Shown here in pieces: positions 12,585 to 24,365 of a DNA stretch of 64,000 nt. The stretch comes from Siphonodentalium dalli. Its lineage: Eukaryota; Mollusca; Scaphopoda; Gadilida; Siphonodentaliidae. The position numbers and the translations under genes were made by a program. Positions within the stretch are counted from its first letter, which is position 1. Every line of letters starts with the position of its first letter. The notes beneath the pieces were generated by a model that had not been told where the DNA came from, did no database searches, and saw only the letters and a list, made by a program, of their open reading frames with translations. Where the stretch lies: assembly GCA_032622095.1 (NCBI GenBank), contig CP136064.1, positions 217,448,205 through 217,512,204 on the forward strand, written 5' to 3'.

Positions 12585-12912
12585 GGTCCCTGTGTGGTCT
12601 GCGGCTCAGTATATAAGTCGCACTGATCATCAGGTTGTAACTAGCTGAGGGCCAAAGGCATTGGCGAAGCTGGTTCTATTCCCGATAAGTCAGCGGTGGC
12701 GCCAGGATTTCCCCGACACTGGGGCTACGATCACCGACATGGGCCCTATATGATCCTGGACGCTACGGGCTGACCATTGTGGGGCTAACCCTCCCAGATA
12801 GAGGATAGGGTTAATCCTCTCCGACAGGGGCTGTAATCCCCTTGATCCCTTCTGGTGACAGCCCACCCCTGCGATGACGACTGAAACGACACTAAACCCC
12901 CAAATAACAAAC
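12585..12912 (+). mobile_element. Candidate tRNA-derived SINE
   Basis: The 5' part has an A-box-like TGTGTGGTCTGCGG and, about 60 nt later, a B-box-like GGTTCTATTCC, spaced as in a tRNA-derived Pol III promoter. It continues into a GC-rich body and ends ACACTAAACCCCCAAATAAC, a tail type common in invertebrate SINEs. There is no convincing target duplication and no second copy in the window, so the call is tentative. Confidence 0.45.
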
Positions 12913-13830
12913 TTTAAAGAACGTATTGCTATAAAGTGCATATTGTCTCTGGAATTCCGGGTGTATATATACACACCGCCTGATTCATTTCGCAAACAAT
13001 AGAGAAATATGCGCCTATTCTTGTCCTTCCCCTGGCAGTGCTATATCAGTCACCACTAATAGTAGACCCGAGAAGGTACTCTATTGTGTGTCCTTCTTAT
13101 TAGTGCCCGATTGGCTTTGTCGGGGAGTGTGTATTTACAAAAAGGCTGCCACTTGAAATCGAACACGAGTATACAACCATTCAATCAATATCAAATTGGA
13201 AATTCAGTGAGTGTATAGATAATATAAACGTGTATATGATTCTGTCCACTTCGTGGAAACGGAATGGTGTGATCTTATATTTAGCTTGAACACTCCCATG
13301 TATTAGTTGTTTTAATGCATTCGTTTTGTATTCTGGAATTTCTAATGTTTGAACCCTAAGGTGAGAGACTAACATGCAACAATATTTATACAAACACCAT
13401 ATATCTTGCAATTGCCAGTATTGTTTAACAGCTAGAGAAGGCTTGGTAGATTTACATTAGCGATACATAACTTTTCCTTCTTTCGATATCGAAATGCATG
13501 TGTATTGGGTTATACTGGTTTATTTCGGTTAATCGCCATTTCAGCAGCTAGGGCATATAATGTTGGGATGTCAATTTTAGTGACGAAGTTAAGATGCAAT
13601 GACCCCCGACCCCGACTCCCCGCGCAACCGTAAAACTTACTCAGCTACACGAATCAGACTACAATCTCTTTACTTTGATCACTATTAATTTGACCGTATT
13701 GCGTATTGGAAATAGTATCAAACTCTCGATCGCAGAGTGGCTTATGGCGGCCAAATTGGCTATGTCGCCTGGGTTTATATTATAGTAATTATATGGTGTA
13801 CAAAATATGTGTGTATATATCGGGCGGTAG
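12913..13830. other. Unassigned
   Basis: No gene or clear repeat was seen. Confidence 0.35.
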
Positions 13831-13980
13831 AAGACAGGGACGTGCTAGATGGTCTCCGTTTGGGATGTTCAAGCTCAAATCTCCAACTGCACCTCTTGAA
13901 CCAGACATGAATTTAAAATCGAAGAAACTCCATTTCCACCGGGAGTACCGTAACCATGGTCACCCTTTCCAACTGTGAGT
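13831..13980 (-). repeat. Interspersed repeat with GGTGCAGTTGGA motif, copy 3
   Basis: The reverse complement shares GGTTCAAGAGGTGCAGTTGG-type wording and CACGTCCCTG with 5860-5950. This explains the open frame at 13706-13978 without a gene. Confidence 0.45.
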
Positions 13981-14930
13981 CATTTCCAAACATAACACCA
14001 CTATATATGATTGGACATTATCCAATCCATGGCCACTTCAGCGAGAGGTCTCCATTAAGATAATGGCTTGTCTAATTCCAATTTAATTTTCTTAAAATTA
14101 TTGTATTTATTGTAATTATATATTTGAAAATATTTGAATGTCCATAATTATATGCAACATAAATACTAATTTAGCCAAAGTTCTGATGACCACTTTAGTC
14201 CAAATAAATTGTCATAAGGTGTCGCATGACCGCGATTTAAAAAAAAACCGTTTCACCCTTATTTCAGCTGATTTTTATCACATTTTGACCCACAATTGTA
14301 ACAATACGGGTTCTTATAGTTCACTGTAAATTCAGGAAAAGAAGCAACATGAAGATACTTTGAAAATAAGCCACAACAATTATAGGTTCTCACAAAATCC
14401 TCAATTGCATGACACATCTGGATCATAGAAAAACAGGTGGGTAATTTTGGCAGATTTGGACGATGGAAGAACCATAGATCTCGCTGACTTGACATATGTC
14501 AAGTCATCAATGTAGAAGAAACCAGTATGTAAGCTTATATGCAATTAAATCACCAACAAAATAAGCCTATTTACACACCCTGGTACAATAAACATGATCA
14601 AATACTTATTTCTGTCAAAAATACTGTATAAATATATATATTTTTTCGCGTATGGCTGCATGATGACCTCCAGGCGCGACTAAATATTGTTACGACGCTT
14701 AAAGTAGGAATACACACGACGAATTGGGAAATGAAACAGTCACAACAATTTCAACCATGAAAACCTTGACCAATTTACTGAGTTGGGGCGAGAGTCCCGT
14801 GAGACACCCCACATTTATACCCTTGTGATATTGTAGACACGTCCCTGGTAGATGGGTTGCAGAGAAAAGGCAACTCCCTCAATCAACACATTCGAATAAT
14901 TGTATAATAGCTACCTTTCATTGTGTGCTT
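13981..14930. other. Unassigned; contains a perfect 22-bp palindrome
   Basis: At 14485-14506 TGACTTGACAT is followed directly by its reverse complement. No other structure or gene was recognised. Confidence 0.45.
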
Positions 14931-14937
14931 TTTTCAG

Positions 14938-14990
14938 ACTCATCAGATGAAGAGTTTAATAATATACAAAACTTACGGACTCTGAGTGAC
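14938..14990 (+). CDS. Possible upstream exon of the acidic gene
   Basis: A good acceptor (TGTGCTTTTTTCAG) precedes a frame reading (D)SSDEEFNNIQNLRTLSD, in the same acidic style as the confirmed exons. Entered in phase 1, it leaves in phase 0 at GAC|GTAAAT, exactly the phase needed to join exon 2 at 17777. The donor is weak (C at -1, A at +5), and the frame stops soon afterwards. No exon upstream of it was found, so the start codon of the gene is unknown. Confidence 0.35.
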
Positions 14991-15399
14991 GTAAATGAAG
15001 TGGACACAAATTTTCCCGCCACAAAATAAGAGCGGGAATTGCCATGGTGTTTTGGCGCCACATTTCTGTTCTTTGGACACGTGTAGTGCCACCGATCTCA
15101 GTGGATTTTGAAACCAGAAATCTATGCAATGCTCTGCATGCACTCCATCGTAACCTCTCTACTGCGACGCTCGAGTAGAACATCTGCCATGTTGTCCACT
15201 GTCCAGTTGAATTCATTCCTTCATGGACCAGGAATATCATGAAGTCCACATGCATAAAATCTGCAAGAATATTTTCTGACCATGCACGTAACTCAGTAGG
15301 TAATACATAATTATGTATGGCTATGAAGTTTCCAGTCCAATAAAGCATCCCCCTTTTAACCAGACCAAACTCCGAGACTCGAGAGAGTCTATTTGTTTG

Positions 15400-16241
15400 G
15401 GAGGCCCTTTTCACATTTATTATTTATTTACGCTTTCAAGAGCGCAAATAACTTCTATTGCTTAGCGCAAATCATACGCTTAAGTGCAAATCATACGCTT
15501 AAGCGCAAATCATTTGAGCTTAAACGCAAATAGATCATATTTGCACTTAAGTTAAGCACAAATAAAAATTAATATGGATTGATCCCCCTGAATTAATTTT
15601 AAATGGTACAGGCCTAACCACATAACTAAAGTCTATATATGCCTACCATATGAGGGAAGCAACCCCCCAGTAACCACAAGATCCCTTTTATGACCATGGA
15701 AATGGTATAGATCTATGCAGGATATGTCTCTTTTATAAAATATACTAGATCTCGGGGATGGAGACACAAATTCTTGGGGACAGCTAGGGATGCTGATAAT
15801 ATGAAAATAGGGGTATTAGTCAATAAGTACACCACATGAGGGAAGCAAGCCTCCAGTAACCCCGAATTCCCTATTTATGGCCATGGAAATGGTATATATC
15901 TGTGCAGGAGATGTCCCTTTAATAAAATATACCAGAGCTCTGGGAGTGAGGCACCAATTATTGGGTCACCAGGGACAGAGATGCTGATATGCATATGGAA
16001 ATATGTTTTTTCTTCAACTTTCGAGTCTGTATGGGGCTACTACTATGGGCCCATGATTATATACTATGAGATGGACTCAATCATTCACAATCAGAGGGAA
16101 GCAAGGGAGTGTTAGGTATTTGCGCATAAGCGCAAATAAATTGATCGACACATATTTGCGCTTAGGTGCAAATCATTTGCACTTAAGTGTAAATGATTTA
16201 CGCTTAAGCGCAAATAAATAATAAATGTGAAAAGGGCCTCC
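15400..16241. mobile_element. Inverted-repeat element with AAGCGCAAAT-rich ends
   Basis: Terminal inverted repeats start GGAGGCCCTTTTCACATTTA and run about 40 nt into subterminal arrays of CGCTTAAGCGCAAAT-like words at both ends (15430-15560, 16115-16215). The centre has two related segments (CCAGTAACC..., ATGGAAATGGTATA near 15670-15720 and 15850-15900). No coding frame. Superfamily unknown. Confidence 0.7.
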
Positions 16242-16424
16242 TATACATTTGCACCCCCCTATTGGGTTTGAAATTTCCAACCAGCTGACTCCTCCCCCCC
16301 CCCCCCCCCACCAAAGATTGAGAAACATGATCTAAAAACAACAAATTTCCCACTAATTATCAGATGGAACATCAAACAATGAAAACAATTTCAGTCTATA
16401 TGCAAAAAATCACTTTTATTAAAT

Positions 16425-17115
16425 TATTGGCCTATAAGCGCAATTAATTAATTCATGAGATGCAATCTCTGTTGATTCACGAGGACTAAACCATTGAAGT
16501 TTGGGGGGAACTTCATGAATGAAATAATTGTGCTGAAGCACAATTGTGTTTAAGCACAATTATTTATTAAATGTCAATAATTGCGCTAAAGCATGTAATT
16601 TTTAATTGTTTTTTAGCAGCTTAATTGAATTGCGTTGCTTCAGCGTTTTATATTGTGCTTCAGGGAAATTGAATTGCGATTCAGTCCAATTATTAATAAA
16701 TGTGAATTTGGCCTCCCATTTATGTGTTAAATTTCCAACTAATGTTGTGCCAGCCATGAAATATCCAACTGTTGAATATTTTGACCAAACCCCCCACTCT
16801 ATTTAGAGAATGGTATCTTTGACAAAGCTGGCTCAACTCCAAATAGGTCAAAGGGCAGCTTCTTCCATTGTCCCTCCTGGCTGCTGGTATGGGGGCAACT
16901 GCCCCTGGCATCCCTGCTTGGGAGGTATGCAAAGATGTGACCAAATTATGTAAGGCAAGTTATACAGGTGTCTTGGAAGTAGGTAGCTGGATGGTGTCAT
17001 TGGGGGAGGGTTTGGCAAATTTTATACTACACATCGTATTGATCATCAGAATACAATTGCTCTTCAGCACAATTCAATTGCACTTCGATAATTGAATTGC
17101 GATTCAGCGAAATTT
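16425..17115. repeat. Region rich in AATTGCGCTTCAGC words, probably a related element
   Basis: Short inverted words (GCTGAAGCACAATT, AATTGCGATTCAG, TTGAATTGCG) cluster at 16530-16700 and 17045-17115. The phrase ATTAATAAATGTGAA..GGCCTCCCAT near 16690-16720 resembles the end of the 15400-16241 element. A C-run lies near 16288-16308. Boundaries are not clear. Confidence 0.45.
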
Positions 17116-17776
17116 AGCCTACAGAAATAATTATTTTTACTACCTCACACCTGTCAGATGACACGTATTAAGCCATTCAGAACCTATTTTGGATTATAAG
17201 ACCAATTTAATCCAAAAACTGGATGTGCTATTCACCTGAATTTATGGGTTATTTCAATAAACATATTAAAAGGGTGTTTTTGGGTAAATAATTGTGCTGA
17301 AGCATAATTAAATTCATCCACACAATTGGATTATGCTCATTACTAATCAGTTGTTGCTCAGATAAATAAATCTAATTCAGTAGCTTTCCGAATGGTGGTA
17401 AATGGGTAAATCTATCATTCCCCTTGTTTCTTGTATCCTAACATAATGTAAAGCAAGCATGTATATAGGGATGGTGCGGGTGGGGGCAGCGGAGCATGTT
17501 ACAAACCCCTGTAGGTATAATTTGGTATTAATTGGCCTCTCGTAGAAATTTATTCTCAATTTCTAGATATGTTTTTCAGATATCCTGGGTAACGTACTGA
17601 CTGACATTTCAATTTCTCCTTTTGTAACAGTCTCGTCCTGATGGTGGAGATTCTGGGTATACTACTTATTTTTCAGGTCTGGTTGCAGGTGGATGATAAA
17701 TAGAAGTATAAGTATTCTAAAATAACCATTCGAGGATGACCCTATTCTGCATTGATATTCATTCTTTATTTAACAG

Positions 17777-17855
17777 GTGCTGAATGGTGCACCTAATGAG
17801 ATATCTAATTGGACGGATGGATCTGATGTAGATGTCAAGTCTGGATCTAATACAG
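17777..17855 (+). CDS. Exon 2 (first confident exon) of the acidic gene
   Basis: 79 nt between TTTATTTAACAG and GTAAGT. Only one frame is open, reading VLNGAPNEISNWTDGSDVDV and then KSGSNT. It enters in phase 0 and exits in phase 1 with a G. That G completes GCT (Ala) with the first two bases of exon 3. Entry in phase 0 means an earlier exon exists. Confidence 0.75.
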
Positions 17856-18279
17856 GTAAGTTCATTCTCGTCAGAATATCTATAGGTAACAATAAAGAGT
17901 TCAGAGCATTGACATTGCCTATTATATCTGTCTGTCGGTGAACACAACACAGTTTAGGTACGTTTCGATTTTCAATAGGAAACAAGCATTCCATTGAAGA
18001 CAAAAATAAGTCAAAAAGTGATTCACCTTGGGCTCTTCAGGCCATTTGACTGGATTTGTAAGCAATGTATTTCCAAAGGAGATCTTATTCCATATTGAAT
18101 AGGAACTGCATGTTGGTATATTTAATTCACCCTTTCTTTCCTAATATCATTATAATAGACCATTACAGCATTGCCCATTCAAAACAACTGAATATAATAT
18201 AATAATAATATCAGTGACAATATATAATACATACAAAAGAATAATACAGTTTTGAAGTTAAAGTTCATGCTGTAGAAAC

Positions 18280-18870
18280 TTAAAGGGGTACTGTACGCCA
18301 TTTTCATTAAATTTCCGGTGACAACAACGATCTAATATCGATAATATATAGAAACATAAGTAATTTGAGTCGAAGATGTATTCTCTAAACGCTCAGGTTA
18401 ATAGGCTATCTTAAAATTTAATAATTTAAAAGTTAATAATTTGATATAAATTGAATTTATGACTGGAGCCATAAAATGGCGTCAATTAAATTACGAATTA
18501 CCGTAATCAAAAACAGTAATTGAGGGATACTGGATTGTTAAACCGATCGCACACACGATCGCTTAAAATATTATGATGATACGGGGAGAACACTCAAGCC
18601 ACTCACTGACTAGCGACGATACAATAACTTAAATGATTATATGGGACTAGTATGCATATAATATAACTTTTATTTGATTCATTTGGTTGAAAACTGTACA
18701 AAAATTACTCGACAACGACAATTTGTATTTTTGCATTCCGGTAAATTTGTCATCCGTAACATGACTTCGTACTCAACAGACTTTCAAATAATGAAAAAAT
18801 TGTTACCTTATTCTCCGACTCGGAGACTATAGAAACCAACAACAACATTTGGCGTACAGTACCCCTTTAA
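18280..18870. mobile_element. PB-E element (TTAA-flanked)
   Basis: Inverted ends TTAAAGGGGTACTGTACGCC and GGCGTACAGTACCCCTTTAA match perfectly over about 20 nt, with TTAA at both edges (591 bp). A short palindromic GATCGC..GCGATC pair is internal. Non-coding. A piggyBac-like target is inferred from TTAA. Confidence 0.75.
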
Positions 18871-18993
18871 CATTGCTCTTATTATCATGTTGATAATTAA
18901 TGACGACTTTCGCTTTCTGACCCCCATTGTTCTGGTCTATTGAAAATTAAAATGCCTTTGTGATCCACTGGTTTAACCGATATATGCTGACAA

Positions 18994-19440
18994 GACTGCA
19001 AATAGTGTGTCTGTCGTTTGCCAGAATGAGGTCCCCAGAGTGTGAATTCAGTGATGCTATCCCGCATAGCGGGCTAGCATCACCAACTTCACCTTCTGGG
19101 AACCTCATTCTGCTTAGCCTTAGCCTCATCTTCTGGGAAGTATCTATAGTCTAAATTAACATTGTTTTTAGTTACTTTTTCCCTTCTGGGAAGTTTCAAT
19201 GTGACCTAATTTTCAGAAAATAAAATGCATAAAGGAGGTGACTAATGGGTGAACCTCACCAACTTCAACTGGGGAACTTCAATCTGATCCTAGGTCTAAC
19301 ATAGCAGTTGAGGCCTAAGCAGAATGAGGTTCCCAGAGGGTGAATTTGGTGATGCTAGCCCAATATGCGCGATATCAGCACTAAATTCACCCTCTGGGGA
19401 CCTCATTCTGCAAATGACAGACACACTATTTGCAGGCTTG
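18994..19440. mobile_element. Inverted-repeat element (ATAGTGTGTCTGTC family), copy 1
   Basis: Arms of about 60 nt: ATAGTGTGTCTGTC..GCCAGAATGAGGTCCCCAGA at the left and the complement ending GACAGACACACTAT at the right. The complementarity runs on into CTGCAA/TTGCAG. Internally further AGAATGAGGTTCCCAGA and CTGGGAAC words make nested hairpins. A copy is at 58309-58685 and a fragment at 37405-37530. Confidence 0.75.
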
Positions 19441-19789
19441 TAAATGCTTATCCTTCACTACTCTCAAACCAACTTGAAGCTGACCGTCAGTCTTCACTTG
19501 CATTGGATAATCCGGCCCCACTCGTACCATTGTTGGTTATGTACCATAATAGTCCTTATCAATGCTTTATTAAAGAGTTATTGATTCCAGATTAAATTCT
19601 TCTGTATTCACCAGATGCTTTTTGTGCCCTGAAAATTAATTTAATGAGTGAGTAGAGTGCATATCGAGTTCTGAGTTAAATTGCCCTCATAGAGCCATTG
19701 TTGCTCTCTGTTAAGTGGGCAATTGAGTAAAACACTTATTTGAACTGATGTTAAGGAAGGCTTATTGAGCTTCATGTGCGAAATACTCT

Positions 19790-20425
19790 TATCCAATTCA
19801 GTTTGAATTTATGTGTGACTTGTGCCTTGACTTGTGATTGTCAACTAGCATCATGTTTATCAGTGTATATTTCGATTCCATCTACATGTGACTTGTGGTT
19901 GTGAATGCGTAGCATGTACATCATTTAATTTACATTCACATATCTGACTTGGTGTTTGCTGTTGTAAACTAGCAGTATGTTCATCAGTAGTTCCATCTCT
20001 TCTACATGTGACTTGCGATCATGAACACGAAACTCATTTCAAACATCGGTGTATAATCGGCTTGGATTAAATTCATATATGACTTGTGATTGTGAACTTG
20101 CAGCATGTACATTGGTGTATATTTAACTTGCAGTCACATGTGATTCAACTCACAACATGGAATGAGTGTCCCATTTAATTTGCATTCACATTCGACTTGA
20201 TGTGATCTGTGATTGTGAACTTGTAGTACGTTCATTGATGTACATTCACTTTGCATTCACGTGTGCTTCAGTTTCTGGATTTCATTGAGGCTAATGTTAA
20301 ATATTTAGATGAATTTACATGCAACTTGTGAACTCACAGCATGGGATGAGAGTATATTCAGTTTACACTCACATGCAGTTCCGTTCCTGGATTTTATTGA
20401 GGCTAATGAAACATTCAGATGTCTG
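19790..20425. repeat. Degenerate tandem repeat (about 80-bp unit)
   Basis: Words ACTTGTGATTGTGAAC, AGCATGTACATC.GTGTATAT and TTTGCATTCACAT recur about seven times with drift. It lies in the intron just upstream of exon 3. Confidence 0.65.
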
Positions 20426-20612
20426 TCAACTAGGCCACATGGATGGAAGAGGGTTACAATTGTATGATCCACAAGTATGCAGACTTTTTATCAAGAGATA
20501 TTTATGTCATGATATATTTTTAAACTGAGTTCATATCATTTTATTATGATCTCGAAAAACATCAGGTTGAGATACTATGATAATCTTGGCTGTCGATTTC
20601 TTGTAAATTCAG

Positions 20613-20743
20613 CTCTGTCTGATGTTGATGACGATGTGAATAACTGTGCTCCGATTCATCACAAAAAAGGAATAAGCAGATGTGACCCAGTTGATGCAAT
20701 TCTCGACAAAATTGATGCAGAGTTGGACCAAATAAAAGGACCA
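20613..20743 (+). CDS. Exon 3 of the acidic gene
   Basis: 131 nt, acceptor TTCTTGTAAATTCAG and strong donor GTAAGT. Phase 1 in, phase 0 out. It begins (A)LSDVDDDVNNCAPIHHKKG and ends with an amphipathic stretch, VDAILDKIDAELDQIKGP, that could form a short helix or coiled coil. A TTAA element starts at 20753, ten bases into the following intron. Confidence 0.85.
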
Positions 20744-20752
20744 GTAAGTTTA

Positions 20753-21604
20753 TTAAACCTTTCTATACTAATTGGATTCTTCCACTCATTTTTTATACCC
20801 CCACTTTCGAAGAAAATGGGGGGTATACTGGATTGACTGCATCCGTCCGTCCGTCCATCCCACTTTCTCCCTCCGTCCGTCCGTCCGGCCATCCGACCTC
20901 AATACTCGAACAACTATGAACCGATTTCAATAATTTTTTGTATGCAATCTCCTTAGGACTGCCTCTCCGCATGATGCTAATTGCGGTTCGGTCTGACTTT
21001 TTTTTAAGTTACGTCTCATTTTCGACTTATTTTGACTTAGAAAATTCTGTCCGACTTAATAACTTTAACAAATATGAACCGATTTCAATAATTTTTGGTA
21101 TACATGCTTCTCACAATACCCTCTCTACATGATGCGGCTAAGGATTGGCTCAGACTGTTTTTCGTAATATTACACTTCATTTTCGACTTATTTTGACTTA
21201 GAAAATTCTGTCCGACATAACAAATATGAACCAATTTGAATAATTTTTTCTGCACAAGCTTCTTTTGATATTATTAGTCCGAATTTTTCTTTAAAGTTAA
21301 AAATCTTTTTTGTTGGGTTTACAGATAATGCGGGTTGAATTTGCCATGGTGGGGGTATTCTAGCACTCGAGTGCACACCTCTTGTTAATGTATACATTGG
21401 AATGATCCATTATTCACCTGTAGGGGTTTTCTGGAAAAATAGACAGATGAGACAGATAATACGAGTACAGGATTCCAATTTAGTGGAGGGAAATGTTCAG
21501 ATAATAAGTTAAACAATGTTCGTTTTGCTGAACTTATTAACTGAACATTTTCTAAGGGATAACTTCTCATCAATGAGTATTTTAGTATTTAGAAAGGGTC
21601 AATT
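20753..21604 (-). mobile_element. PB-C element, copy 1, interrupted by another repeat
   Basis: Reverse-oriented PB-C copy. The left end reads TTAAACCTTTCTATACTAAT. The right end carries the core palindrome (AAATGTTCAGATAATAAGTT / GAACTTATTAACTGAACATTT) and ends AGTATTTAGAAAGGGTCAA (TTAA decayed to TCAA). The middle is split by the TATACCCCC repeat at 20794-21387, after which PB-C sequence resumes at GTATACATTGGAATG. Confidence 0.7.
20794..21387 (+). mobile_element. TATACCCCC...CTTGTTA repeat (PC family), copy 1
   Basis: Begins TATACCCCCACTTTCGAAGA, pairs with an adjacent GGGGGGTATAC to form a hairpin start, then carries GTCCGTCCGTCC. Two related segments follow with TATGAACCGATTTCAATAAT and TTCGACTTATTTTGACTTAG. 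It ends GTGCACACCTCTTGTTA. Related copies lie at 40541-41117, 53500-54060 and 63008-63615. Class unknown; no coding frame. Confidence 0.65.
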
Positions 21605-21878
21605 TAGACCCAATCTCTATTAAAGGGGTAAGTCAGGTTTGAAAATTTGTAATAAGTGAAATTTTTTATATTTGCTCTGTTGGAATGCATTTTATGAGTT
21701 AATTAAAATATATGATTAAGTTCAGTTGGCAATTATTTGCATGACGAAACAATAGAATGTTCTGGAATGTTCATTGTATAACTGTTTTGATTATATTCAA
21801 CTTCCAACATATTGAATTTCATTGTAATATTGGTGATTCTATAGAATTTATTGCTGAATATATTCTTTATCTTTCCAG

Positions 21879-21939
21879 AAATACAATGATTATGTTGTGA
21901 AGAACTATCATACAAATTCTAACAATAACTCGGATAAGG
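21879..21939 (+). CDS. Exon 4 of the acidic gene
   Basis: 61 nt, acceptor TTCTTTATCTTTCCAG and donor GTAAGA. Phase 0 in, phase 1 out (G). It reads KYNDYVVKNYHTNSNNNSDK, N- and Y-rich and polar. The exit G joins AT of exon 5 to give Asp. Confidence 0.75.
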
Positions 21940-21984
21940 GTAAGAAAATGTTTATCACTTAGTCGTCAACATACTTCTAAGATC

Positions 21985-22315
21985 ATGCTCTAAATCTCTA
22001 CTCTGGCTATGCCCAGTAGAGATCATATTCATTGCATCGCTTACTATTATAAAAATATCTCCAGGTGAACAATTAATGTTTATCGCGAAATCGGCTTACA
22101 AAAGTTGCCTAAATCGTGTAATCTGAAGCTAGCTAGGACAATCACCTACTTTGTAATACATTATTAAGGAACATGTATTAACAAAGAGATATATTCACCT
22201 GCTTCATTTTTTCAATGTTATATTACGAGTTCCCTGTCAGAACATCAAACAGTTCCTAAGTTTTGTGGAACATGATCGCTTCTAGCGTAGCCAGAGTAGA
22301 GATTCATGGCATCAT
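21985..22315. mobile_element. Inverted-repeat element (AATCTCTACTCTGGCTA), copy 1
   Basis: Arms AATCTCTACTCTGGCTATGC and GCGTAGCCAGAGTAGAGATT bound about 320 bp. The interior (GGAACATGTATTAA..., GTGTAATCTGAAGCT...) is recognisable, inverted, at 56508-56780. Confidence 0.65.
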
Positions 22316-22384
22316 GCTGCTTAGAATGTGTACAAATATGTACAGATTGACAAGTCGGCAAATTACTCTATTTTGGTATCAATT

Positions 22385-22615
22385 ATAAAAGATAGGTTGT
22401 GTGCCATGCGTGCTTTCTAAAAGAGACCCAAGGAACTCGCATTGGGTAATTGTACAAAAAATATAAGTCTGTCAAAACATCACCATTAAGAAAAACATGG
22501 AAAAATAGATCAACTTTGTTCTTATATTCATAATTGATAGTTCTCCAATAATAAAATTTCATGTGTTTGTGGTAGAGCACGGGGGTGGGTCTTAAGGAAG
22601 CCATCCATTGCTATC
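22385..22615. repeat. Interspersed repeat (family O), copy 1
   Basis: Shares AGACCCAAGG, GGGTAA.TGTA.AAAAAATATA, AGTCTGT and ATAATTGATAGTTCTCCAA with segments at 26105-26270 and with the host around 30999-31068 and 32076-32177. Confidence 0.6.
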
Positions 22616-23690
22616 ACAAAGTATTTGTTGGGCTCTGAGTCTGAACATCAACAGGGTCTATGGAAAACTGAGCCTATATACCTTTAAAAGTCTTCGATCA
22701 TGCATTTAATGAATATTCATGCAATACCAAACGGAACACAATCCAACATCACATAACATACATCTATATATACATGTAGCTTGACTTCCAACATCAAACA
22801 TCACATGCATCACGTTGACACCAAGAGATGACACAGCTTGTCTCACCGAGATGACCATGGCAAACAAATACACAGGTTGTAGTTGTTGCCTGACCATATC
22901 CAGAATGGATATGTATAAATATTTACAAAATGTGATGTGTCAATAACCAACTTCCCTATTGTCGATATGACATCTATTTTGACACAATCATAACTATGAC
23001 GACATAGTTGGAAACAAAACCTATTTACTTGTATAAAAGATTATGAACGCAGTGTGCGATTTCTACATCCCTACACTATTGGGCAAATATATTTAAACAA
23101 ATGTCACCAACTCTAAAGTTCCAAACGAAGACTTAAAATATTATTAAAAACATGATACTAACGAGTAAAAACATATCACAAATACCACATACCATCCTGG
23201 GGAGCATAGGTCGGATGTCATTGTAGTTTCAGTTAACTTTATAACTTTAACATTCTTCAAATCACTGAAGAATTAACGATAACACTGAGTGTACGACGAT
23301 AGAGCGACGTTGACAGCTCGACGACAAAATACGAAATGAAACCCGCACGAAATTACACTACCTGTGATTGGCTAACAAACCCGTGTCTCCGACTGTTTGA
23401 TCTCAGATTAGACGCTATATACAGATAAGCGGATAAGATATTGGGCAAAGTTAGAAATGAGTTTAGGACAGTTGTTAAAAGTGGGAATGGGATTGGAGAT
23501 AGGCAGGATAGCGCAAATAGAAAACGGAACCAAGCACGCGAAATGAAATAATTATGATGCGGCTATAAGATGTATATTAGTGAGTTAGGTTTTATAACTG
23601 AGTTAGTATGCATATGTAGTATGAATACTACAACATTAAAGACATATACTGTTTTGTATATAAAATAGCACTGTCGCATGTTGATACCAT
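22616..23690. other. Intronic sequence, unassigned
   Basis: No exon passing phase and splice tests was found. ATCACAT/CAACATCA words recur near 22740-22810 but make no clear unit. Confidence 0.4.
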
Positions 23691-23694
23691 TGTT

Positions 23695-24160
23695 ATGTAA
23701 ACAGAACTGTTACAGTGATTTGTCGACAAACTTTGCTAATTGTTTAGTATGTTAAAATATTTCAGTCTGAATATGATTTTCAGAATATATTTCAATGCTT
23801 TGACATTTTCCAATGTTTACAGTCAAGTTCTGATTAAACTTTGGTATCTTATTTGACAAATTTATTGGTAATTCTACTCTAACAGTAATGTTTACATAAC
23901 AATGGTTTTGACGTGCGAAATCTCGTTATTAGGGAGTTATTAATAATGAAAATTATAACAAAGTAAATCTATTCTTTTGTATACTTGTTGACGACAGTTA
24001 ATATTCAGACTTTTATGTTCGCACGAACTGCCATTCAAAGGCCTATAGTCCCTTTAGATGATCAGTTGCATACAAATCCGATTGTAACTGAAACTTAGTT
24101 TTTATATTAAAAGGATATTAACATTATAATATTTATAAATAATGGATAGTATTTTTTATA
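23695..24160. repeat. Interspersed repeat (family P), copy 1
   Basis: Matches 61140-61440 inverted or rearranged in several blocks: TGTTTACATAACAATGG, TTGACAAA, CTATTCTT and AATATATTCAGAC-like words. A part also occurs at 26270-26350. Diverged. Confidence 0.5.
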
Positions 24161-24164
24161 GCGC

Positions 24165-24365
24165 TTAACCCTTTCATGATGGGAGCTGTGCTGGTGCAGC
24201 ACTAAAAAATTCTGTGCCATTGCATTCTCTTATATATGCGAGTCTCCCATAGGGAAGCTCACATATATAAGAGAATACACTGGCTTATAAGGTCAAGGTA
24301 AATATTGTTAAGCCAAACTATTTTCTTATATGTGTGAGGATCCCTATGGGAGACTCGCATATATA
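24165..24365. mobile_element. PB-B element, copy 1, 3' end lost
   Basis: Begins TTAACCCTTTCATGATGGGA and carries the hairpin with TTCTCTTATATATGCGAG arms. The shared spacer AAGGTCAAGGTAAATATTGT and the left arm of the second hairpin follow. It stops in the TATATA of that arm, where the CTGTATACACCC element begins. Confidence 0.75.

Noticed and set aside
14956-15414. 152-residue minus-strand frame
   Set aside because: No recognisable motif. It overlaps the candidate plus-strand exon at 14938 and runs into the inverted end of the 15400-16241 element. Not enough to call a gene.
17629-17701. Possible extra exon upstream of 17777 after TTTTGTAACAG
   Set aside because: The only phases open through a donor do not fit the phase-0 entry of exon 2 together with a plausible upstream exit. 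The phase-2 reading is an unlikely hydrophobic peptide.
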